A DNA stretch of 64,000 bases, from contig NZ_LVWA01000012.1 in the NCBI RefSeq assembly GCF_001907195.1, forward strand, positions 1 through 64,000, given 5' to 3'. Of this stretch, positions 1 to 9,669 are shown piece by piece. This stretch comes from Pontibacter flavimaris. GTDB taxonomy: Bacteria; Bacteroidota; Bacteroidia; Cytophagales; Hymenobacteraceae. How positions within the stretch are numbered: position 1 is the first letter of the stretch; each line of letters starts with the position of its first letter. A program made the position numbers and the translations under genes. The notes under the pieces were generated by a model. The model was not told the origin of the DNA. It did no database searches and worked only from the letters and a program-made list of their open reading frames with translations.

Positions 1-780
1 TCAACTAATTACTCGGTCGTGACCGCTATAGATAAGCAGGGCAATATTCATACTTACAGACTGGACCATACAACGGATACATGGGAAAAGACTGCTGGTG
101 TAAATGATGTACCCGGTGTTGCCCCTGAGGGCCTGATGAGCATCGCCTCCGGTGAGCAAGACACCTTTTATGCGGTGTGGCTGGATGTGAGAAACAACAA
201 GCAAAACAAGATCGTGTTTGCCTCCACTACAGGAAAAGCAGACGCTTGGTCAGAAAACGAAATAGTGTACGAATCACCTGACAGCACCGTGTGCGAATGC
301 TGTAAGCCGAGTATAGCCGTGAACGGCAAGCAAGTCAACCTGATGTTCAGAAACTGGATGGAGGGCTCCCGGGATTTTTACCTGACCAGATCCTCTGATA
401 ACGGACAGCATTTTTCCCAGCCACAGAAGCTTGGAAAAGGCACCTGGAAACTGGAGGGCTGCCCCATGGACGGTGGGGGAATTCTGCTGGACAGTAAGAA
501 TGTGCTCCACACTGTCTGGCAACGCGAAGGGAATATCTTCTATGCGCAGCCTGGCCAGCAGGAAGTACCTGTTGGCAAAGGCCGAAACTGCCGGATCAGC
601 GGAAAAACAAATCCGGTAATAGCTTGGAAGGACGGTGCAGATCTGAAATTAAAATTCCTGGATGCAGCTACTGAAATAGTAGTAGGAAAAGGCAGCTATA
701 TTGAAACAGCTGAAATGCCGGATAATAAAACGCTTTGTGTCTGGGAAATTGAAAACAAGATACGCTTCAGGATAATATAG
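1..780 (+). CDS. BNR-repeat sialidase-like protein, 5' end outside window
   Basis: The frame is open from base 1, so the gene starts upstream and only its last 259 codons are seen; a GTG at 19 is probably internal. The protein looks like a beta-propeller: an Asp-box (SSDNGQHF, near residue 132) and strand patterns such as FYAVWLDVRNNK and HTVWQREGNIFYAQ fit exo-alpha-sialidase/BNR families. It carries two cysteine patches, VCECCKP and EGCPMDGGG, which could bind metal or form disulfides. No sialidase catalytic set is visible in this part, so enzymatic activity is not supported. Remnants of DUF305 and TolC genes lie downstream, which hints at a former metal-handling locus. The family call is moderate and the function unknown. 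Confidence 0.6.
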   Translation, partial: STNYSVVTAIDKQGNIHTYRLDHTTDTWEKTAGVNDVPGVAPEGLMSIASGEQDTFYAVWLDVRNNKQNKIVFASTTGKADAWSENEIVYESPDSTVCECCKPSIAVNGKQVNLMFRNWMEGSRDFYLTRSSDNGQHFSQPQKLGKGTWKLEGCPMDGGGILLDSKNVLHTVWQREGNIFYAQPGQQEVPVGKGRNCRISGKTNPVIAWKDGADLKLKFLDAATEIVVGKGSYIETAEMPDNKTLCVWEIENKIRFRII

Positions 781-845
781 CAGCAACTAAAACGCTCAAC
801 GATTCTGGACCGCTCTCTACATATTACATAGGCAGGGATGACATT

Positions 846-883
846 AAACAAAGCCGCACCTTTATTGGGGAGCGGCTTTGTTT
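846..883. terminator. Perfect 12-bp hairpin, probably a bidirectional terminator
   Basis: AAACAAAGCCGC at 846-857 pairs perfectly with GCGGCTTTGTTT at 872-883. The A-rich and T-rich ends give a U-run in either direction. It lies 66 bp after the stop of the sialidase-like gene. Confidence 0.8.
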
Positions 884-1054
884 AATTCATGCATCACCAA
901 GCACAGGACTCGTCCTTAGATGTAGCATCAGACTTATTTCATTCTAGCTAAGAGCGCCTTCATTTCTGCAAATTCCTATAGTCAAGTTTACCTATAAATT
1001 TAAAAACCATACCGACGGTTGTCAAGTTAGTTTTTAGATAAAAGTATTACGATC

Positions 1055-1242
1055 GATGTGAGTGTTGATCAAAAATTTGCGAAGATGATGATCCACCATC
1101 CCCAGATGAGAGATGAAATGAGAAACCTTTCTTAATCAAGAAAAAAACATCCCAGATGAAGCAGATGGCGGAGAAGACGATTGATCAGCAGATAAAAATG
1201 GTCAAAAAAATGAAAGCTGGGCAGAACCAGATCAAGCAATAA
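1055..1242 (+). pseudogene. Remnant of a DUF305 protein (C-terminal part)
   Basis: Frame 2 from 1055 reads DVSVDQKFAKMMIHHPQM and then meets a stop at 1133-1135. After an A-rich stretch, frame 1 from 1156 reads MKQMAEKTIDQQIKMVKKMK and ends at the TAA at 1240-1242. MMIHHPQM and LKxMAxxxIxxQxxEIxxM are hallmarks of DUF305, a ferritin-like copper or stress associated family. The frameshift, the internal stop and the missing N-terminal half mark it as decayed. The two pieces match DUF305 in the right order, so the family call is fair. Confidence 0.55.
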
Positions 1243-1261
1243 CGTAAAAGTACTTTATTCT

Positions 1262-1297
1262 AGAAAAGCCACACCTCTATCAGGATGTGGCTTTTCT
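1262..1297. terminator. Perfect 12-bp hairpin terminator
   Basis: AGAAAAGCCACA at 1262-1273 pairs with TGTGGCTTTTCT at 1286-1297. It sits 20 bp after the DUF305 remnant and was probably that gene's terminator. Confidence 0.75.
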
Positions 1298-1389
1298 ATG
1301 ATTTACGTTGAACATAGGATCTTTTACCGTTATTCCTGTATCTACTCGTTATGAAAATATCTTTGTTGATATAGAGAGACGGAACTAGC

Positions 1390-2040
1390 TTATAATGTAT
1401 ACTTCAACAACTGCACAGCAGCCTGCTGTGATGCTGCTTTCAGCTCAAGGAAATTATCGCAAGCCTTATAATAATAGCTCGGCTTCATAAAATACTCTAC
1501 AGCTGAAATTTCCCCAAACCACAAAGCTTCTTCCAAAACCCCTATGTCTGATTTGCTAAGCAATTCTTGATACTCATTCAGCGCTGACTGTAAGGCCTGG
1601 TACTGCTCATAATTTTGCTTCACTTCTTGCCGGTAGGAAAACCGTACCATTTCCAGCTGTGCCTGCGCAAACAGGTTATAACCTTGTTGTGTTTAAATAG
1701 TGTCCCGGTACTCCCATAGTGGCACCAAAATACCAGGATAGCTTGTACGCACCTTCTAGGTTCGGCAATGCAAGCGTACAGGTAACGTCTATTTTGGATT
1801 CTTCAACAGCTGATTGCTACTGTAGTACTTTCAAACGCGGATCAGCGGCTTCGACGAGGCTGTCAAGAATCTCAAAATCAGGAATTGTAGAAAGTCTAGC
1901 ATAGTCCGTGTCAGTTAAAGTTGTCGTCCGCCTTTAACTCCGTGAGTTTCTCCACAAGCCGACAACCCTTTCCCGAAGCTGCCACCTCTTGATAGAGTAA
2001 AGGCAGTAAATGTGTCGTCTTTGCACTCCTACTGAAGCAG
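1390..2040 (-). pseudogene. Decayed TolC/CusC-type outer-membrane efflux gene
   Basis: The last 86 codons (1390-1650) form an open frame ending in the pattern GEISAVEYF...YYKACDNFLELKAASQQAA, which matches the C-terminal helices of TolC-family metal-efflux channels (GEIxxLEYxxxxxxYxxAxxxYL). Further upstream on the minus strand, other frames read ILDSLVEAADPRLKVLQ, a stop, then QSAVEESKIDV. Beyond that is EKLTELKADDNFN, all in the order expected for TolC. At least two frameshifts and two in-frame stops break the gene. An intact TolC domain occurs in the CzcA fusion at 13590-17957, so this is a second, dead copy of the family. The upstream limit is approximate. Confidence 0.6.
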
Positions 2041-2358
2041 GGCTTTCAGCTTCTACACATGTCATAATCAACAGTCAGTAGTTACTGATAAAGTTAGTTT
2101 TACCTCACCTCCCCCACCTCGCTACTCCAGCGTTTAGCTCTGAAACTTAATGATTACCAAGCAGCTGTATTAGGTGGTAATTCAAAAATTACTTTTCTGT
2201 TTTAAAGATCTTTATAAATAACTCAAGTTAAATTATTGTGTTTTCTATAGCTACCACTTAACTTTTTAAAGTACATATCGTTATAAAAACAATACCAAAT
2301 CCTCAATTACTGGTATTTGATAAATCAGGCTATCTATCACTTAAACTCTCCTTTCAAT
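2041..2358. other. Urease upstream region, no gene seen
   Basis: This AT-rich stretch holds the likely ureA promoter, but I cannot place a convincing TAnnTTTG element. A small inverted repeat, GTAAT...ATTAC, lies near 2179-2195. No open frame with coding character was found. Confidence 0.4.
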
Positions 2359-2661
2359 ATGCACTTAACTCCCCGCGAAACAGAAAAGCTGTTGCTGCAC
2401 CTGGCAGGTGAAGTAGCTATTAAACGGAAAGAAAGAGGGCTTAAGCTTAATTATCCTGAATCTATAGCATTTATTAGCAACCATTTGATGGAAGCCGCTC
2501 GGGACGGAAAATCCGTAGCCGAGTTGATGCAATATGGGGCTACTTTACTGACAAGAGAGGATGTAATGGAGGGTATTCCGGAAATGATCAAAGAGGTGCA
2601 CATTGAGGCAACTTTCCCAGATGGCACTAAGCTTGTCCCTGTGATAAACCCAATCCGCTAA
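2359..2661 (+). CDS. ureA: Urease gamma subunit
   Basis: This is the smallest subunit of the nickel enzyme that splits urea into ammonia and carbamate in the cytoplasm. The frame also opens at a TTG at 2317. The ATG at 2359 gives [12 protein letters not shown], the usual UreA start, and a 100-residue protein, the normal family length. Further family signatures are [15 protein letters not shown] and [20 protein letters not shown]. It is the first gene of a tight operon with ureB 19 bp downstream. Certain on family. Confidence 0.95.
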   Translation: MHLTPRETEKLLLHLAGEVAIKRKERGLKLNYPESIAFISNHLMEAARDGKSVAELMQYGATLLTREDVMEGIPEMIKEVHIEATFPDGTKLVPVINPIR

Positions 2662-2680
2662 CTTTATAGATGCACTCAAG

Positions 2681-3055
2681 ATGATACCAGGAGAATACAT
2701 AGTCGCAAAAGGAGAGATCAAGTGTAATGCAGGGCGGCCTGTTATAAGTATAGCAGTGACCAATACCGGGGACCGACCTGTTCAGGTGGGTTCGCACTGC
2801 CATTTTTTTGAGATAAACAGGCAAATGCTTTTTGATAGACAGAAGGCTTTCGGGTTGCGTTTAAATGTGGCAGCAGGCACTTCAGTTCGCTTTGAACCTG
2901 GCGAGGAAAAAGAGGTTGAACTGGTACCGATAGGCGGTGCCAGGCGGGTTTTCGGCATCAATAACTTAGTGGACGGAGATACGGTTTTAGACCGAAGCAA
3001 AACAGCTGCAATGCGAAGGATGGAAGAAAACGGCTTTAAAAACCAAACTATATGA
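2681..3055 (+). CDS. ureB: Urease beta subunit
   Basis: This is the structural beta subunit of urease, 124 residues. It opens with [13 protein letters not shown] and contains the family segments [19 protein letters not shown] and [17 protein letters not shown]. The gene is separate, not fused to ureA as in Helicobacter. Its TGA stop overlaps the ATG of ureC by 4 bp (ATGA), which indicates translational coupling that would help keep subunits in equal amounts. Confidence 0.96.
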   Translation: MIPGEYIVAKGEIKCNAGRPVISIAVTNTGDRPVQVGSHCHFFEINRQMLFDRQKAFGLRLNVAAGTSVRFEPGEEKEVELVPIGGARRVFGINNLVDGDTVLDRSKTAAMRRMEENGFKNQTI

Positions 3056-4773
3056 GTCTGCCCATAGATAAAAAAAGATATGCCCATATGTACGGTCCTA
3101 CTATAGGCGATAAGGTGCGTTTGGCAGATACCGACCTGTTTATTCAAATAGAGCAAGACCTTTGTGTTTACGGGGATGAAAATAAGTTCGGGGGCGGCAA
3201 AACCATCCGGGATGGCATGGCGCAATCCTCAACAGCCATGCGCAGCGAGAGCGTGCTGGATCTGGCAATAACAGGTGTCATCATTATAGATCACTGGGGT
3301 ATCATAAAAGCAGATATTGGCATACGGAACGGAAGAATCGTGCATATTGGCAAAGCCGGTAATCCGGATACTATAGATGGTGTTGAACCTGATATGATCA
3401 TAGGCGCAGCCACAGAAGTACACGACGGTAGCGGCCTCATAGCGACAGCAGGCGGTATTGACACACACGTACATTTTATTGCTTCTGACCAGATAGACCA
3501 TGCACTGTTCAGTGGAATTACGACCATGATTGGCGGCGGTGTAGGCACCACCAGTGGCTCTACAGCCAGTTCGGTGACACCGGGTTCCTGGAATCTGGAA
3601 AAAATGATCAAATCAGTAGAAGCGTTTCCTATGAACTTTGGGTTCTTAGGCAAAGGAAGTAGTTCCACAATCGGCCCGTTAGAGGAACAAATAGAGGCAG
3701 GAGCTTTAGGGTTAAAAGTCCACGAAGACTGGGGCGCCACGCCTGCCGTCCTTAATGCAGCTTTAAAAACAGCTGACAAATTCGATATACAGGTTGCACT
3801 GCACGCCGACAGCTTGAATGAAGCAGGTTTTCTAGAGGATACCATCAGCGCGATAAACGGGCGTGTAATTCACATGTTCCATACCGAAGGAGCTGGCGGA
3901 GGCCATGCGCCCGATATTCTTAAATCGGCTATGTACCCCAATGTGCTTCCGGCTTCTACCAATCCAACGCTTCCCTATACAGTAAATACTATAGACGAAC
4001 ACCTGGATATGCTGATGGTTTGCCATCACCTTAGCAAGGATATTCCTGAAGACGTGGCTTTTGCCGATTCCCGAATTCGTCCTGAAACAGTGGCTGCTGA
4101 AGACGTGCTGCACGATATGGGCGTGATTAGTATGACTAGTTCCGATTCCCAGGCAATGGGCCGGGTGGGAGAAGTAGTGATCCGGACCTGGCAGGTAGCA
4201 GACAGCATGAAAAAGCAGCGGGGGCCTTTAGAAGAAGATAAAGGAAATGACAATGATAACTTCAGAGTGAAGCGCTACATCTCCAAGTACACTATCAACC
4301 CCGCCATAACGCATGGCATAGCGGACTATGTAGGGTCGTTGGAGCCTGGTAAAATAGCGGATATTGTACTTTGGAACCCCGCTATGTTTGGCGTAAAACC
4401 AGAAATGATCATAAAGGGGGGAATGGTTGCCGGAGGACAGATTGGAGATCCTAATGCAACTATCACCACCCCACAGCCTGTATTGTACCGTCGTACGTTC
4501 GGAGCATTTGGCGGCGCCATGTCTGAAACCTGTGCCACCTTTGTTTCTAAGATAGCGCTTGAACGAGGGATTGTAGAAAAATATGGCCTGAAGAAAATGG
4601 TATTACCCGTATTCGGATGCCGCAATATTTACAAAAAGCACATGATCCATAACGGGTTAACGCCAATTATAGATGTGGATCCGGAAACCTTTCAGGTACG
4701 GGTGGACGGGGAACTGCTTACCTGCGAACCGGCCAGCGTGCTGCCCATGGCGCAGCGGTACTTTCTATTCTGA
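3052..4773 (+). CDS. ureC: Urease alpha (catalytic) subunit
   Basis: This 573-residue catalytic subunit holds the dinickel centre. All expected active-site residues are visible. H139 and H141 lie in THVHF, K222 (the lysine carbamylated in the family) in GLKVHEDWG, and H251 in ALHADS. H277 lies in MFHTEG, C324-H325 in VCHHL on the flap, and D365 in SSDSQAMGR. The numbering is offset by five from the Klebsiella enzyme. The complete set predicts an active enzyme. It is followed by the accessory genes needed to load nickel. Confidence 0.97.
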   Translation: MSLPIDKKRYAHMYGPTIGDKVRLADTDLFIQIEQDLCVYGDENKFGGGKTIRDGMAQSSTAMRSESVLDLAITGVIIIDHWGIIKADIGIRNGRIVHIGKAGNPDTIDGVEPDMIIGAATEVHDGSGLIATAGGIDTHVHFIASDQIDHALFSGITTMIGGGVGTTSGSTASSVTPGSWNLEKMIKSVEAFPMNFGFLGKGSSSTIGPLEEQIEAGALGLKVHEDWGATPAVLNAALKTADKFDIQVALHADSLNEAGFLEDTISAINGRVIHMFHTEGAGGGHAPDILKSAMYPNVLPASTNPTLPYTVNTIDEHLDMLMVCHHLSKDIPEDVAFADSRIRPETVAAEDVLHDMGVISMTSSDSQAMGRVGEVVIRTWQVADSMKKQRGPLEEDKGNDNDNFRVKRYISKYTINPAITHGIADYVGSLEPGKIADIVLWNPAMFGVKPEMIIKGGMVAGGQIGDPNATITTPQPVLYRRTFGAFGGAMSETCATFVSKIALERGIVEKYGLKKMVLPVFGCRNIYKKHMIHNGLTPIIDVDPETFQVRVDGELLTCEPASVLPMAQRYFLF

Positions 4774-4855
4774 TCCTGAACGCAGTATCTGTAGATATTT
4801 GCTATTTATAAGATTGGTGTGAGGCATTTCAACGCTATCCATTCCTTCAGATTTC

Positions 4856-5362
4856 ATGATCATAAAACAGGTTATAGGCAATACTGCTACGCTCTTGTTA
4901 AACGGACTGACCATTGACCGGCTGGAACTGGAGTGGTTTGAAACAACCAAACGGATACAGCGGAAAACAACAGCAGGCGGCATGGAAATAGCCATCCGGT
5001 TTTTGAGAGAAGGACAGCGTCTGCTGCAGCATGATGTGCTGTACATGGACGAGCAGAAAGCTGTGGTGGTCCATATCAAACCCTGCGATGCGATTGTGGT
5101 GAGTCCGCAATCTCTGCTGCAAATGGGTACGATCTGTTATGAGATTGGCAACAAACATTTACCGCTGTTCATTCAGGACGACCAGGTGCTCATCCCTTTC
5201 GAAGAACCGCTGTTCCGGTGGCTTCTGGCAAGCGGGTATGAGCCGGTTAAAGCTGAAAGACAACTGGTAAATATGCTTAAATCAAATGTGGAACCACACG
5301 AGCATAATGGTGGCGGTACTTCCTTATTTACCAAAATCATTAACCTGGCTTCCAAACAATAG
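4856..5362 (+). CDS. ureE: Urease accessory protein UreE (nickel chaperone)
   Basis: UreE delivers nickel to the UreG-UreF-UreD-apourease complex. This 168-residue protein has the two-part UreE layout: an N-terminal peptide-binding half, then a C-terminal metal-binding half with MGTICYEIGNKHLPLFI, where the conserved histidine of GNKH is the usual nickel ligand. The tail has only HEHNGG, so it lacks the long polyhistidine tail of enterobacterial UreE. It starts 82 bp after ureC, the longest gap inside the operon. The ureF start lies one base past its stop. Confidence 0.93.
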   Translation: MIIKQVIGNTATLLLNGLTIDRLELEWFETTKRIQRKTTAGGMEIAIRFLREGQRLLQHDVLYMDEQKAVVVHIKPCDAIVVSPQSLLQMGTICYEIGNKHLPLFIQDDQVLIPFEEPLFRWLLASGYEPVKAERQLVNMLKSNVEPHEHNGGGTSLFTKIINLASKQ

Positions 5363-5363
5363 C

Positions 5364-6053
5364 ATGAAAAACCACTACCTGAGCAGCCTGTTGCATCTCT
5401 CCGACTCCACCCTGCCCATTGGTGGTTTCTCCCATTCCAACGGCCTGGAAACGTATGTGCAGAAAAGCATTGTACATAACGCAGCTTCGGCGGAAAGCTT
5501 TGTAAAAAGCATGCTTAGTCATAACATCAAGTATAACGATGCTGCTTTTGTGCGCCTGAGCTATCAGGCAGCGGCTTCCGGGAACGTGCAGGAAATAATA
5601 GGACTGGACCAGGAATGCACCGCACTGAAAAGCCCAAAGGAAACCAGGCAGGCAAGTACAAAACTCGGTGTGCGGCTCCTTAAGATCTTTACCCGGCAAA
5701 AAGAGCACCCACTGGCACAGGAATACGAAAGAGCTATCCAGGAAAATGAAGCTGCGGGTCATTATTGCATTGCTTTCGGAGTCTATGCTTTTCTGATGCA
5801 TATCCCTGTCGAAGATGCGTTGATGGCCTTCTATTACAATGCAACGGTAGGGATGGTTACCAACAGTGTAAAGCTGATTCCGCTGGGTCAGCTGGACGGG
5901 CAGGATATTATTTTTCGCCTGCACCCGCTGCTACAGCAACTGGTGCAGGAAACGCTTGACCTGGAAAGGGACCTGGTGGGTATCTGTAACATCGGATTTG
6001 ATGTGCATTGTATGCAGCACGAGCACCTGTATTCACGGCTCTATATGTCGTAA
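5364..6053 (+). CDS. ureF: Urease accessory protein UreF
   Basis: UreF acts as a GTPase-activating or gating partner of UreG during nickel insertion. The frame opens at 5286 inside ureE. The ATG at 5364 gives MKNHYLSSLLHLSDSTLPIGGFSHSNGLET, the normal UreF N-terminus, and 229 residues, the normal length. The all-helical protein also shows VEDALMAFYYNATVGMVTNSVKLIPLGQ, a conserved UreF block. It lies between ureE and ureG in the same direction. Confidence 0.94.
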   Translation: MKNHYLSSLLHLSDSTLPIGGFSHSNGLETYVQKSIVHNAASAESFVKSMLSHNIKYNDAAFVRLSYQAAASGNVQEIIGLDQECTALKSPKETRQASTKLGVRLLKIFTRQKEHPLAQEYERAIQENEAAGHYCIAFGVYAFLMHIPVEDALMAFYYNATVGMVTNSVKLIPLGQLDGQDIIFRLHPLLQQLVQETLDLERDLVGICNIGFDVHCMQHEHLYSRLYMS

Positions 6054-6099
6054 GGCCATTTTTAAAAAGCGATAAATCATTCTTACGGAAAGCTATACT

Positions 6100-6738
6100 A
6101 TGGATGAGCGAAATTATATAAAGATTGGAGTGGCCGGACCTGTTGGCTCTGGTAAAACTGCGCTGATTGAGCGACTGACGCGCAAGCTGATGGATGAATA
6201 CGACGTGTGCGTGATAACGAATGATATTTATACCAGGGAGGATGCGGAGTTTCTGACCAAGAACAGCCTGCTCCCGAAAGAGCGGATCATTGGGGTGGAA
6301 ACCGGCGGCTGTCCGCACACGGCCATACGCGAAGATGCCAGCATGAATCTGGAAGCGATTGATGAAATGATAACCCGTTTCCCGAAAGCAGAGATCATCT
6401 TGATCGAGAGCGGCGGGGATAACCTGTCCGCCACTTTCAGTCCCGATCTGGCCGATGTGACGATCTTCGTAATTGATGTGGCTGCCGGCGATAAGATACC
6501 TCGCAAAGGTGGTCCCGGCATTACCCGATCTGATCTGCTTGTGATCAACAAAATAGACCTTGCGCCTTTTGTGGGAGCCAGCCTGGAAGTGATGGAACGC
6601 GATGCGCAGCGCATGCGCAAAGGAGCGCCGTTCGTGTTCACCAACCTGATGAGTTTACAGGGCCTGAATGAGGTGATCGGCTGGATCAAGAAATACGCGT
6701 TACTGGAGAACGTTGCTGAACCTAACCTGCTGAAATGA
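6100..6738 (+). CDS. ureG: Urease accessory GTPase UreG
   Basis: UreG is a SIMIBI-class GTPase that drives nickel insertion into urease. The 212-residue protein has a P-loop, GPVGSGKT (residues 13-20), and the switch segment [13 protein letters not shown]. It also has the metal-binding Cys-Pro-His in [17 protein letters not shown], the block [17 protein letters not shown], and the guanine-specificity motif NKID. All motifs are intact. The last four bases (ATGA) overlap the start of ureD. Confidence 0.97.
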   Translation: MDERNYIKIGVAGPVGSGKTALIERLTRKLMDEYDVCVITNDIYTREDAEFLTKNSLLPKERIIGVETGGCPHTAIREDASMNLEAIDEMITRFPKAEIILIESGGDNLSATFSPDLADVTIFVIDVAAGDKIPRKGGPGITRSDLLVINKIDLAPFVGASLEVMERDAQRMRKGAPFVFTNLMSLQGLNEVIGWIKKYALLENVAEPNLLK

Positions 6739-7577
6739 TCAACCAACTGAAGATCGTGGCCGGCTTCAGGGAAGGCAGGTCTTATTTAAAGGACACATTT
6801 TTTACCCGTCCTTTCCGGGTAGCAAACGTGGGACAATACAAGACCGATAACGACCTGTACCTGATGGTGATGAGTTCTTCGCCTGGAATACTAGATAAGG
6901 ACGCGTATGATATTTCCATCCATTTAGAGACTGGAGCCCGTTTGCAGTTGCAGTCGCAGGCCTACCAGCGCCTGTACAACATGCAGGAAGGCGCTACCCA
7001 GAAAATGAAGATCGTGCTGGAGCCCGGCAGCGCTTTCAGCTACGTACCCCATCCTGTAGTGCCGCATACCAACTCAAAGTTTAAAAGCCATTCTATAGTT
7101 CACCTGCAGGGGGATTGCGAACTACTACTGAGCGAAATCATCACCTGCGGTAGAAAGCATTCAGGCGAAGTATTCCTGTTTACGTATTTCCAGAACCTGA
7201 CCGAGATCTACGACAGGCAAAAGCTGGTGCTGAAAGACAATATCCTGCTTCAGCCGCAGTTGGTGCCGCCGGGCACCATTGGCCAGTGGGAAGGCTACAC
7301 ACACCAGGGAACGCTCATGTACATCAGCACAGGCGAAAAAAAGGCACAGGCACACCTGGCTAAAATACAGCAGCGTTTAGAAGAAGAAAAAGGCATCAGT
7401 TTCGGACTATCGGAGAGTGCGAACAACGGGTTTGTGCTGCGCATCCTGGGCATTGGCGGCGAACAATTGTTCAACTGCTTTAAACGCGTGGAAGAGGTGG
7501 TATGGGCAAGCAGATCTATCCCTGAAACCAATGTCCCATCTAAAATAGAATCGTCACTTATAGCACAACAGGTATGA
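6735..7577 (+). CDS. ureD: Urease accessory protein UreD
   Basis: UreD is the scaffold that binds apourease first and recruits UreF and UreG. The 280-residue protein shows UreD segments such as [17 protein letters not shown] and [37 protein letters not shown] and the C-terminal GNLLRxLG-like [15 protein letters not shown] are also present. It overlaps ureG and the downstream permease gene by 4 bp each. Having ureD at the end of the operon, not in front of ureA, differs from enterobacteria. Confidence 0.92.
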   Translation: MINQLKIVAGFREGRSYLKDTFFTRPFRVANVGQYKTDNDLYLMVMSSSPGILDKDAYDISIHLETGARLQLQSQAYQRLYNMQEGATQKMKIVLEPGSAFSYVPHPVVPHTNSKFKSHSIVHLQGDCELLLSEIITCGRKHSGEVFLFTYFQNLTEIYDRQKLVLKDNILLQPQLVPPGTIGQWEGYTHQGTLMYISTGEKKAQAHLAKIQQRLEEEKGISFGLSESANNGFVLRILGIGGEQLFNCFKRVEEVVWASRSIPETNVPSKIESSLIAQQV

Positions 7578-8260
7578 CTGCATTGATCTTATCGGCCATC
7601 ACGATCAGCTTTTTACACACTATTTCCGGGCCCGATCATTACCTGCCATTCATTGTACTCTCCCGGTCCCGCAACTGGTCGATGTACAAAACAGTGGGCC
7701 TGACAGTTGTTTGCGGGCTGGGTCATATCCTGAGCTCTGTCGTTATTGGCTTGATTGGTGTTGCGCTGGGCTGGCAGTTGGCAAAGCTTACCTGGTTCCA
7801 GGAGATGCGCGGGGATATTTCGAGCTGGGCTTTGCTCCTGTTTGGTCTGATCTACCTGATATGGGGCATCTGGAACGCTTATGCAGACAAGCCACACAAG
7901 CACTTCGATGTATATGACGACAGTGTGTACGTATATGAGCACCGGCACGGAAGACCGGTGTATCCGCAGCAGCGGGTAAAAGTAACGCCGCTGGTGCTGC
8001 TGGCCATCTTCGTAATGGGTCCAAGTGAGCCGCTGGTGCCCCTGCTTTTTTATTCCGGCGCCAACAATTCAGTTTTTGAAATAGGAGTTGTAGTAGCCGT
8101 ATTTGCTTTAGCTACAGTACTCACTATGCTTGCTATGGTACTGTTGGGCATGTACGGATTCTCCTTCTTCCGGACAGATAAGTTAGAGCGCTACATGCAT
8201 GCCATCAGCGGCGCAGTTGTTACCATCTGCGGAGTCGGCATGATCTTCCTTGGATGGTAG
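7574..8260 (+). CDS. ureH: UreH/NicO-type nickel permease
   Basis: This 228-residue inner-membrane protein has about six predicted membrane segments. The first segment contains HTISGPDHYLPFI, the H-x(5)-DH type motif of the RcnA/NiCoT/UreH nickel and cobalt transporter superfamily. A loop rich in His and acidic residues (KPHKHFDVYDDSVYVYEHRHG, about residues 111-131) follows the third segment. It is translationally coupled to ureD (ATGA overlap), so it most likely imports the nickel used by urease. The substrate is inferred from context. Confidence 0.85.
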   Translation: MTALILSAITISFLHTISGPDHYLPFIVLSRSRNWSMYKTVGLTVVCGLGHILSSVVIGLIGVALGWQLAKLTWFQEMRGDISSWALLLFGLIYLIWGIWNAYADKPHKHFDVYDDSVYVYEHRHGRPVYPQQRVKVTPLVLLAIFVMGPSEPLVPLLFYSGANNSVFEIGVVVAVFALATVLTMLAMVLLGMYGFSFFRTDKLERYMHAISGAVVTICGVGMIFLGW

Positions 8261-8289
8261 ATCCGTGCAGCCAGACAAACAATTCAAAC

Positions 8290-8690
8290 TATAGCTATAT
8301 ACTTTTCCTTTTCAAAGAACTCATTGCATACCCTCCTATTTCCAGTGTCGCACAAGGTGTTTCCATTACAATCAGTAGGATTAATTGCCATATCAGCACA
8401 ATGGCTATGTAGGCATTATGGCCACCGGAGTTGTTTCTCAGATCAACTACCAGGCACTTCGTGTCCCTGGAATTGATGTCTGCAAAGGAAGAGTCAATAA
8501 AATCCTTGAAACGCTCCTCTCCATCTGCTTCAGCAGAACTAAAGGGGCCGGGATTAAGGTAGGCCACAACCCCATAGTATTTTAAGGATGGCGCAGCACT
8601 TAGAATTTCGCCACCGCGGCATGTTTCATAGTTCATACTTGCGCCAAAAAAGGCAAGCACCAACAAGGGCAAAGTGTGCCCCGGAAAATC
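8290..8690 (-). pseudogene. Remnant of an S41-family peptidase
   Basis: An open frame (8295-8672) reads VVAYLNPGPFSS, ERFKDFIDSSFADINSRDT and LVVDLRNNSGGHNAY. This is the typical stretch of C-terminal-processing (S41) peptidases just before the catalytic serine region. After NAY the frame loses family character, while a neighbouring frame continues with INPTDCNGNTLC and stops, so a frameshift near 8400 is likely. The N-terminal PDZ or prodomain and the catalytic serine are missing. No full-length relative is seen nearby. Confidence 0.5.
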
Positions 8691-8691
8691 A

Positions 8692-9447
8692 TCATTCCTT
8701 AATTTTGGTCACCCTTACCTTCCACTCGTCGGGCCCTTTTTCAAGATATTCCCAGCGGAAGGGTTCTTTGCTTTCGGCTTCCATCTGATAGTATAAGGGC
8801 TTGGGATCATGATCATTGATAAATTCAAATGCTTCTCCGGGTTTTATATCCGCGAAAGCCCTATAAAACATTTCGTGTCGCTCTGTTGGGGGATAAGGCC
8901 GGATGTCAAATTCATTTACCACCGCAAACCCATCGTCTCCCAATCCACTTGATGCATCCTTCCTGATATGAATAACATACGCCTCAGGCACTTCTTTCAG
9001 GTAAGTCCAGCTATGCTTCCCCTTAAATTTAGCTTTGAAAACAGCATGAATCTCCTCAGGGTCTTCCTTCGCAATAAGTTCCATAACGGTTCCCGTTTCC
9101 ATCATACTATAACGATGGAATACAACCTGTTTCCAGTCTTTCTTATCCATTTGCCGAAGATCCAAAAGAGTGGAAACGCCTTCAAAGTCCCTGGCTTCGG
9201 AGGCTGCAGTACGGGTAACCTTTACCTTCCAATCCCTGCCACCGCGGTTAAGATACTCCCAGCCTACCACATCGCCGTGAATTGATTTGAATTCATAATA
9301 CAGAGGTATCGGATCATGGTCGTTTATAAAAACAAAACTCTTATCGACCTCTAGTTCAGAAAATAGTTTTAATAGTAGTTCATGCCTTTTTATCGGAACC
9401 AGCACTCTAACGTCCAATTCATCATTCGATCTTATTTCCTCGCTCAT
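8692..9447 (-). CDS. Protein with tandem DUF2249 domains
   Basis: The 251-residue protein contains two clear DUF2249 domains. The first, residues 11-75, has LDVRVLV, RHELLLKLFSEL and INDHDPIPLYYEF. The last, about residues 178-250, has FDIRPYPPTERHEMF and INDHDPKPLYYQM. Between them LLDLRQM...EDPEEIHAVFKAKF looks like a third, more diverged copy. DUF2249 has a SirA/TusA-like fold and is often found with redox, nitrogen-oxide or hemerythrin proteins. The biochemical role is unknown. It has its own likely promoter at 9503-9510. No membrane segment is present. Confidence 0.8.
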   Translation of the reverse strand: MSEEIRSNDELDVRVLVPIKRHELLLKLFSELEVDKSFVFINDHDPIPLYYEFKSIHGDVVGWEYLNRGGRDWKVKVTRTAASEARDFEGVSTLLDLRQMDKKDWKQVVFHRYSMMETGTVMELIAKEDPEEIHAVFKAKFKGKHSWTYLKEVPEAYVIHIRKDASSGLGDDGFAVVNEFDIRPYPPTERHEMFYRAFADIKPGEAFEFINDHDPKPLYYQMEAESKEPFRWEYLEKGPDEWKVRVTKIKE

Positions 9448-9502
9448 AGCTGTAATTTAAATGATTAAGCCCGGTTATCTCTATTATCCGGCGCTACAGG
9501 AA

Positions 9503-9510
9503 CAAAACTA
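9503..9510 (-). promoter_or_regulatory. Bacteroidota -7 promoter element for the DUF2249 gene
   Basis: On the minus strand the sequence is TAGTTTTG, a full match to TAnnTTTG, about 56 bases before the ATG. No clear TTG -33 box was seen. Confidence 0.5.
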
Positions 9511-9588
9511 CTTCTTTTAATTCGGGATACCTTTGACCGTCGTCGCCATTAAGGTATGAATTAGCACTTTCCCCTCCCGGCCCCCTAC

Positions 9589-9612
9589 TTTGTTGGTGTT
9601 GTTACCAACAAA
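9589..9612. terminator. Hairpin with 9-bp perfect stem
   Basis: TTTGTTGGT at 9589-9597 pairs with ACCAACAAA at 9604-9612 around a 6-base loop. It may end the remnant at 9670-9897 (minus strand) or act as an operator. Confidence 0.5.
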
Positions 9613-9669
9613 ACAGCACACATTACGTCAGTCGCAATTGCAACAGAGCCGTTGTTGCCTACAGATCTT

